This document shows, one piece after another, positions 6,815 to 10,608 of a DNA stretch of 10,608 nt (its first letter is position 1; each line of letters begins with the position of its first letter). The notes under the pieces were generated by a model that worked only from the letters and a program-made list of their open reading frames with translations, ran no database searches and had not been told where the DNA came from. The DNA comes from Acetobacteraceae bacterium (GTDB lineage: Bacteria > Pseudomonadota > Alphaproteobacteria > Acetobacterales > Acetobacteraceae), in assembly GCA_019689515.1 (NCBI GenBank), contig JADGHI010000093.1, positions 1 through 10,608 of the forward strand. The letters run 5' to 3'. The position numbers and the translations under genes are program-made.

Positions 6815-7966
6815 TCACGCCACCCCGCCGCGCCCGTCTCCGGCCATCAGTTCCGCCAGTGTCATGGATGGGCCGCGGCTGATCAGCCGGTTGATCTGGC
6901 CCTGGGCGAAGCCGACCAGCATCGGCCGCCGCGCGCCCGGCAGCAGCGCGATGTCGTAGAGCTCGCGCACCACCCCGCCGAGCCGCAGCCAGTGCAGCAC
7001 GCGGCCTGCCGCAAGGTCCACCAGCACCACGGCGCATTGCGGCTCCGTCCCCTCGGCGCGCAGCCGGTCGTCGAGGGGCAGCCCGCTGAACGCCTGGTTT
7101 TGCCGCGGCAGCGACAGGCCGACCAGCGCGAAGCCCCGGTGCAGCGCGAGGCCGCGCGCGAAGCCCGGCAGGAAGGCGAGGGGGTGGAACCGCGCCTCCG
7201 CGGGCTCGACCAGCCCAAGCTCCCCCGTGCCGGCGTTCAGCACGTAGAGACGGCCCTCGTGCAGCCGGGGCGAGTGCGGCATCGTCAGCCCGCGACAGAT
7301 CACCGCGTTCGCGGCGATGTCCAGCACGACGCCGTTGCCCACGCGCCGCTCGCCGCGCCAGCCGCCGGCGACGTCGCTCTCGGCCGCGGCGGTCGCGTAG
7401 CGGGGTCGCCCCGCCTCGTCGAGCGCGAGGCCGTTCAGGTGGCATCGGTCCTCCGGCGTGAGGGCCGAGACGAAGGGCGGATGCCAGACCGGGCGGAAGC
7501 CGCTCGCCTCGTCCACGGCGGCGAGGCAGGAGAAGCGCGTGTTGATGAAGATCGGGCGCCCGGTGGGGGCCACCCCGACGTCGTGGGCGAAGACGTCGCC
7601 CGTGTACCAGGCCGCCCGGGGCACATAGACGGCGTCGTGGCCCTCGAAGGCGTGGCCGCGCGGGACGACGTTGGTGAAGCGGTAGATCGCGTTGCGCCCC
7701 GCGAGCACGAGCCCGTTCGGGCCGGCGGGGGCCACGCCGAGGCAGCGGTCGAAGGTCCGCTCCGCGACGTTCAGCCGCCCCGCATCCTCGGCCCCGACGA
7801 GGAAGACCTTGCCGATCTGGTAGGTGGTGACGGCGAGCGTGACGTCATGCTCGACCAGCCAGGCGGCGAAGCCCGGCGATGCCTCGATCGAATAGGGCGG
7901 CGCGCTGTCGCCATCGGCCTGGATGCGAAGGCCGGGAGCGGCGGGGGCGGCGGTGGTCTGGTTCAC
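6815..7966 (-). CDS. TIGR03032-family protein of unknown function
   Basis: 383-aa protein matching, from memory, the TIGR03032 family of conserved uncharacterised proteins, which look like beta-propeller or beta-rich folds. Recognisable blocks: FAAWLVEHDVTLAVTTYQIG (33-52), RTFDRCLG (70-77), YTGDVFAHDVGV (121-132), EDRCHLNGLA (172-181), TMPHSPR (228-234), LNAGTGELG (243-251) and NQAFSGLPLDD (290-300). No membrane segment or clear signal peptide is visible. The start is the GTG whose first base is at 7966, because AGGGAG precedes it by 6 bases and homology begins about 30 residues later. The frame stays open up to 8311 but that extension is low-complexity and arginine-rich. It is divergent from the two-partner secretion genes and convergent with the ligase. 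No biochemical role is known to me, so none is assigned. Confidence 0.88.
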   Translation of the reverse strand: MNQTTAAPAAPGLRIQADGDSAPPYSIEASPGFAAWLVEHDVTLAVTTYQIGKVFLVGAEDAGRLNVAERTFDRCLGVAPAGPNGLVLAGRNAIYRFTNVVPRGHAFEGHDAVYVPRAAWYTGDVFAHDVGVAPTGRPIFINTRFSCLAAVDEASGFRPVWHPPFVSALTPEDRCHLNGLALDEAGRPRYATAAAESDVAGGWRGERRVGNGVVLDIAANAVICRGLTMPHSPRLHEGRLYVLNAGTGELGLVEPAEARFHPLAFLPGFARGLALHRGFALVGLSLPRQNQAFSGLPLDDRLRAEGTEPQCAVVLVDLAAGRVLHWLRLGGVVRELYDIALLPGARRPMLVGFAQGQINRLISRGPSMTLAELMAGDGRGGVA

Positions 7967-7972
7967 GCGGGG

Positions 7973-7978
7973 CTCCCT
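7973..7978 (-). promoter_or_regulatory. Shine-Dalgarno site of the TIGR03032 gene
   Basis: Reading the minus strand, AGGGAG ends 6 bases before the GTG codon at 7966-7964. It is the best ribosome-binding sequence in the region and decides the GTG start over the upstream in-frame starts reaching to 8311. Confidence 0.6.
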
Positions 7979-8289
7979 GTCGGCCTTCGGGCTCGGCGTA
8001 AAGAGGTTCCGATGTGAGCCATTCCCGATGCGGCGGGGTGAGTCCAGAGGGCTTCTGACCGGTTGCCCGCCCATGCCCGGCACTCGCCCGCCGGCGCCGC
8101 CGCGATGGCATGGCGACCCGTGGGAGCGGTGTTCATCCGGGCGGGCGGTTTCTGACGTGCCCTCCGGCACCGTCGCGTTGGACATCGCCCGCCGCACCGC
8201 ACACGCCCCTGTCAGCGCTCCGGCTGCCGGGCCGGCGCGATCGGCCGCGTCGGGACGCGCCCGGCGTTCCGCTGCGTTGCGGGTGTCGC

Positions 8290-8328
8290 TTTTTTTGGAA
8301 CGTCCGCGCACCTTGCCAAATACCTAAC
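8290..8328 (+). promoter_or_regulatory. T-tract and A/T-enriched stretch, possible tpsB promoter
   Basis: Seven consecutive T (8290-8296) run into TTGGAA (8295-8300), a weak -35-like hexamer. A/T-enriched sequence AAATACCTAA (8318-8327) follows, with AAATAC placed 17 bases from the hexamer. The stretch ends about 37 bases before the TpsB ATG. In this GC-rich window it is a clear local low-GC spot. The hexamers match sigma-70 consensus poorly, so the exact promoter is uncertain. Confidence 0.35.
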
Positions 8329-8364
8329 GTGGAACGATGGTGCGCAGAGGGCGGGGGGATCCGG

Positions 8365-10290
8365 ATGGTTCGTAGCGAGTGGCGACGCAGGGAGCTCGCA
8401 GGCGCATTCGCTGCGGAACCGAGGCCATCCTGTCGGACCACGAGCGGTACCCCTGATCGGCAACCGCACCCTCGCTTCGTTCCCATCCAGCTGATCCGGT
8501 TGGGCGGCCTGCCCCCGGCGGCATCCATCCGGTGGTCATTGGTCGCCGCGGCCCTCGCCTCGGCTGTCGCGTCCACCCAGGCGCGCGCGCAGCCGGCGCC
8601 GGTGCCGCCGCTGCCGCGCCCGCCGCCGTCGCAGGAAGGAATCATCGAGCGCCTGGCGCCGGTCCAGCCCCCGCAGCTCGCGCCGCCGCTGCAGCCGCCC
8701 CCGGAGCAGCGCGCGACCGGCCCCGGCGAGGCCCGCACGGTCCATGTCGCGCGCGTCGTGCTGCGCGGCAACCAGGCCGTGCCGGACGCCGCGCTGCGGC
8801 CGATCCTCGCCCCGATCGAGGGCCAGACCGTCACCCTCGGCCGCATCGAGGAGGCGCGGCTGGAGGTCCTCCGCGCCTACCGCGTGGCAGGCTACCCCTA
8901 CACCGCTGTCGCCGCCGCCCTCGCTCCCACGCCGGAGGGGGCGGAGCTCCGCATCCTCGTCACCGAGGGCTACGTGGCGGAGGTGAAGCTCGACGGCGAC
9001 ATCGGCCCGGCCGGCACCCAGGCGCTGCGCTTCCTCGAACGCCTCGTCGGCCAGCGCCCGCTCACCAACGCGGCGCTGGAACGCGCGCTGCTGCTCGTTT
9101 CCGACATCCCCGGCGTGGCGGTGCGCGGCGTGCTGCGCCCGACGACGGGCGATCCCGGCGCGCTGCAGCTCGTGGCGCAGCTCTCGCGCCGGCCGGTCAG
9201 CGGCTACTTCAACCTGGACAACCGCGGCTACCCGCTCACCGGGGAGTGGCAGGGGCTGCTCGTCGCGGGGCTCAATTCCTTCACCGCGTTCGGCGAGCGG
9301 ATCGAGGTCGCGATCCTCGAGTCCGAGGCGAACAACCAGACCTTCGGCCAGGTCTCCGGCGAGGTCTTCGTCGGCGGTTCCGGCCTGCGCGTGCGGCTCT
9401 ACGCTGGAGCCGGGCGCGTCCGGCCCGGCTCGCCCCTCGCCGCACTCGGCTACGAGGGCGACACCTGGGTCGCAGGCATCGGCGCCACCTATCCGGTGAT
9501 CCGCAGCCGCAGCCTCAATCTCTCCGTCACCGGCCAATTCGACCTGTTCGAGAGCACGGTTGACGTCAGCCCCGGCGGGGTGAGCCAGCGCGCCAGCCGC
9601 GACGCGATCCGCACGCTGCGCATCGGCGCCGAGGGCTCGGTACGCGACACGCTGCTCGGCTTCGCCCCGGCGGCAGCGGTCACCACGGCGGCTTTCCGGC
9701 TCAGCCAGGGCATCGAGGGACTCGGCTCGACGCGCTCCGGCGACCCCCTGGCGGGCCGCGCTGGCAGCGATTTCGGCTTCACCAAGCTGAGCGGGGAGGT
9801 CGTGCGCAACCAGCCGCTGCTCGCGCCGCTGCCGGGCTGGGTGCTGGGCGTGAACATCCTGCTCGCCGGGCAGTGGACCAACGACGTGCTGCCGCTGGCG
9901 GAGAAGTTCTACCTCGGCGGCGCCCGGCTCGGGCGTGGCTTCTATTCCGGCCAGCTCACCGGGGACAAGGGCTTCGGCGCCGCGCTGGAGCTGCAGCTCA
10001 GCACCGCCTTCTCCCTGGACTGGCCGGCCCTGCTCGGCGGCGGCGAGACCCAGCTCGCCACGCAGTTCTACCTGTTCCGCGACCAGGGCTGGACCTGGGA
10101 GAACCGCGCCGCGGACCCGGACCGGCGGATGGAGTCCTGGGGCGGCGGCGTGCGCATCGTCTTCGACGAGTGGCTGCAATTCGACGTCGAGGGGGTCCAC
10201 CGCATCACCCGCAGCCCGGAGGCATCCGGCGCCGCGGTGCGGCGGGAGGACGCCAACGCCGTGTTCGGCCGGATGCTGGTGCGGTTCTGA
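8365..10290 (+). CDS. TpsB outer-membrane transporter of a two-partner secretion system (FhaC/ShlB family)
   Basis: Omp85-superfamily pore that would secrete the TpsA exoprotein encoded next. From the ATG at 8365 it is 641 aa. Order: a long presequence with the hydrophobic segment SLVAAALASAVAS (58-70) and cleavage after ARA (75); a proline-rich linker (76-120); POTRA1 (about 126-205, RVVLRGNQAV through LVTEGYV); POTRA2 (about 206-275); a 16-strand-type beta-barrel (about 277-641) ending in Phe. The barrel holds GRGF (523-526), equivalent to the VRGY/F tip of loop 6, and FRDQG (571-575), the usual acidic partner motif; R524 and D573 are the expected pair. GGGGGGA (8353-8359) may serve as the ribosome site. 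The start is uncertain: a TTG at 8500 would give a normal 30-residue signal peptide. The TpsA gene follows 66 bases downstream. Confidence 0.9.
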   Translation: MVRSEWRRRELAGAFAAEPRPSCRTTSGTPDRQPHPRFVPIQLIRLGGLPPAASIRWSLVAAALASAVASTQARAQPAPVPPLPRPPPSQEGIIERLAPVQPPQLAPPLQPPPEQRATGPGEARTVHVARVVLRGNQAVPDAALRPILAPIEGQTVTLGRIEEARLEVLRAYRVAGYPYTAVAAALAPTPEGAELRILVTEGYVAEVKLDGDIGPAGTQALRFLERLVGQRPLTNAALERALLLVSDIPGVAVRGVLRPTTGDPGALQLVAQLSRRPVSGYFNLDNRGYPLTGEWQGLLVAGLNSFTAFGERIEVAILESEANNQTFGQVSGEVFVGGSGLRVRLYAGAGRVRPGSPLAALGYEGDTWVAGIGATYPVIRSRSLNLSVTGQFDLFESTVDVSPGGVSQRASRDAIRTLRIGAEGSVRDTLLGFAPAAAVTTAAFRLSQGIEGLGSTRSGDPLAGRAGSDFGFTKLSGEVVRNQPLLAPLPGWVLGVNILLAGQWTNDVLPLAEKFYLGGARLGRGFYSGQLTGDKGFGAALELQLSTAFSLDWPALLGGGETQLATQFYLFRDQGWTWENRAADPDRRMESWGGGVRIVFDEWLQFDVEGVHRITRSPEASGAAVRREDANAVFGRMLVRF

Positions 10291-10306
10291 GGGTCTGGGG
10301 GAATGC

Positions 10307-10336
10307 GGCGGTGCAACGCCAGCACGGTGCGCCGTG
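10307..10336 (+). other. Two small hairpins between tpsB and tpsA
   Basis: GGCG-GTGCAA-CGCC (10307-10320) and CACGG-TGCG-CCGTG (10323-10336) lie side by side in the 66-base gap, just before the Shine-Dalgarno site of the exoprotein gene. They could tune relative expression of transporter and cargo, or be chance in GC-rich DNA. Confidence 0.25.
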
Positions 10337-10340
10337 ATCT

Positions 10341-10349
10341 GAGGGAGGG
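10341..10349 (+). promoter_or_regulatory. Shine-Dalgarno site of the TpsA gene
   Basis: GAGGGAGGG ends 7 bases before the ATG at 10357. It supports that start for a gene that would otherwise be missed because it runs off the window end. Confidence 0.65.
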
Positions 10350-10356
10350 CTTGCCC

Positions 10357-10608
10357 ATGCCGGCTCGTCTCGCTTCGCCTGCGCTTCGCCCCGCGGCGCG
10401 CCCCCGGCCGTGCGCTCCGCTGCGCCTGCGGCTGCTCGCGAGCACCGCGCTGCTGCCGGCGGCGGCGCTCCTGCTCGCCGCGGGCGCCGCGCGGGCGCAG
10501 CCCCTGCCCGCGCCGAACGCCGGGCCGACCGGCGGCCGCGTGGTGGCGGGCAGCGCCGCCATCACCCAGACCCCGGGCCGGACGCAGATCACCCAGTCGA
10601 GCGACCGC
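10357..10608 (+). CDS. TpsA exoprotein, filamentous haemagglutinin-like, 3' end outside the window
   Basis: Start of the secreted partner of the upstream TpsB. The 84 visible codons encode an arginine-rich N-terminal region (R4 to R25), a hydrophobic core LLASTALLPAAALLLAAG (26-43), and signal peptidase cleavage likely after ARA (47). Next come a short proline-containing spacer and PTGGRVVAGSAAITQ (57-71) followed by TQITQSSDR (76-84). That last part is the characteristic opening of the TPS/haemagglutination-activity domain (PF05860 type), which the TpsB POTRA domains recognise and which nucleates the beta-helix outside the cell. The frame stays open to base 10608. Cargo type (adhesin, haemolysin or contact-dependent toxin) depends on sequence beyond the window. 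Confidence 0.85.
   Translation, partial: MPARLASPALRPAARPRPCAPLRLRLLASTALLPAAALLLAAGAARAQPLPAPNAGPTGGRVVAGSAAITQTPGRTQITQSSDR

Larger units (their letters stand above)
7967..8364. promoter_or_regulatory. 398-base divergent intergenic region
   Basis: It lies between the start of the minus-strand TIGR03032 gene and the start of the plus-strand TpsB gene, so it should hold promoters for both. Open frames cross it on both strands, but their translations are proline/arginine-rich with no family resemblance, so I treat it as non-coding. The only distinct compositional feature is the T-tract and A/T-enriched stretch at 8290-8328. I found no convincing promoter for the minus-strand gene. Confidence 0.5.

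Noticed and set aside
6683..8017. 444-codon plus-strand open frame
   Set aside because: Antisense to the TIGR03032 gene, which carries clear conserved blocks; the plus-strand product is Arg/Gln/Glu-rich shadow sequence.
8265..8296. Hairpin CCGC-TGCGTT-GCGG before the seven-T run as an intrinsic terminator
   Set aside because: The stem is only 4 bp, several bases separate it from the T-run, and no plus-strand gene ends upstream for more than 1.7 kb.
7967..8311. N-terminal extension of the TIGR03032 frame
   Set aside because: 115 low-complexity residues with no homology seen. The GTG at 7966 has a well-placed AGGGAG.
8110..8364. Upstream extension of the TpsB frame to the ATG at 8110
   Set aside because: It adds 85 Pro/Arg-rich residues before an already long presequence, has no ribosome site, and crosses the T-tract that looks regulatory.
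8536..10200. 554-codon minus-strand open frame
   Set aside because: Antisense shadow of the TpsB gene; low-complexity Ala/Glu/Gly translation without recognisable motifs.

Overview
The window is very GC-rich (above 70% by eye) and gene-dense. It looks like a bacterial chromosome, most likely a high-GC alphaproteobacterium of the Acetobacteraceae/Roseomonas type. That placement is an inference from base composition, the Bug-type solute receptor, the two-partner secretion locus and the TIGR03032 protein. I saw no marker gene that fixes the taxon; a high-GC betaproteobacterium remains possible. No tRNA, rRNA, CRISPR array, transposase or phage gene was seen.

Left part (1-6486, all + strand): a compact small-molecule uptake and catabolism cluster. 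In order it holds the 3' part of a TauD/TfdA-type Fe(II)/2-oxoglutarate dioxygenase, two consecutive short-chain dehydrogenases, a Bug/TctC periplasmic receptor, a DapA-superfamily protein, and after a 287-base gap an AlkK/DmdB-type acyl-CoA ligase. From the first dehydrogenase to the DapA-like gene the spacing is 1 base, a 4-base GTGA overlap and 7 bases, so these four are almost certainly one transcript. A plausible reading is that the Bug protein captures a carboxylate, the ligase activates it, and the dioxygenase and dehydrogenases oxidise it. The substrate cannot be read from the sequence. The DapA-like protein is the oddity: the Schiff-base lysine position is glutamine and the GTTGE motif is replaced, so it should not work as a normal class I aldolase/synthase.

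Middle (6487-8364): a 328-base non-coding stretch with a strong 34-base hairpin lies between convergent genes. Then comes a minus-strand TIGR03032-family protein of unknown function (6815-7966, GTG start). A 398-base divergent intergenic region follows, carrying an unusual T/A-rich tract.

Right part (8365-10608, + strand): a two-partner (type Vb) secretion locus. A TpsB outer-membrane transporter (FhaC/ShlB family, two POTRA domains plus barrel) is followed 66 bases later by the signal peptide and first residues of a TpsA filamentous-haemagglutinin-like exoprotein, cut by the window end.
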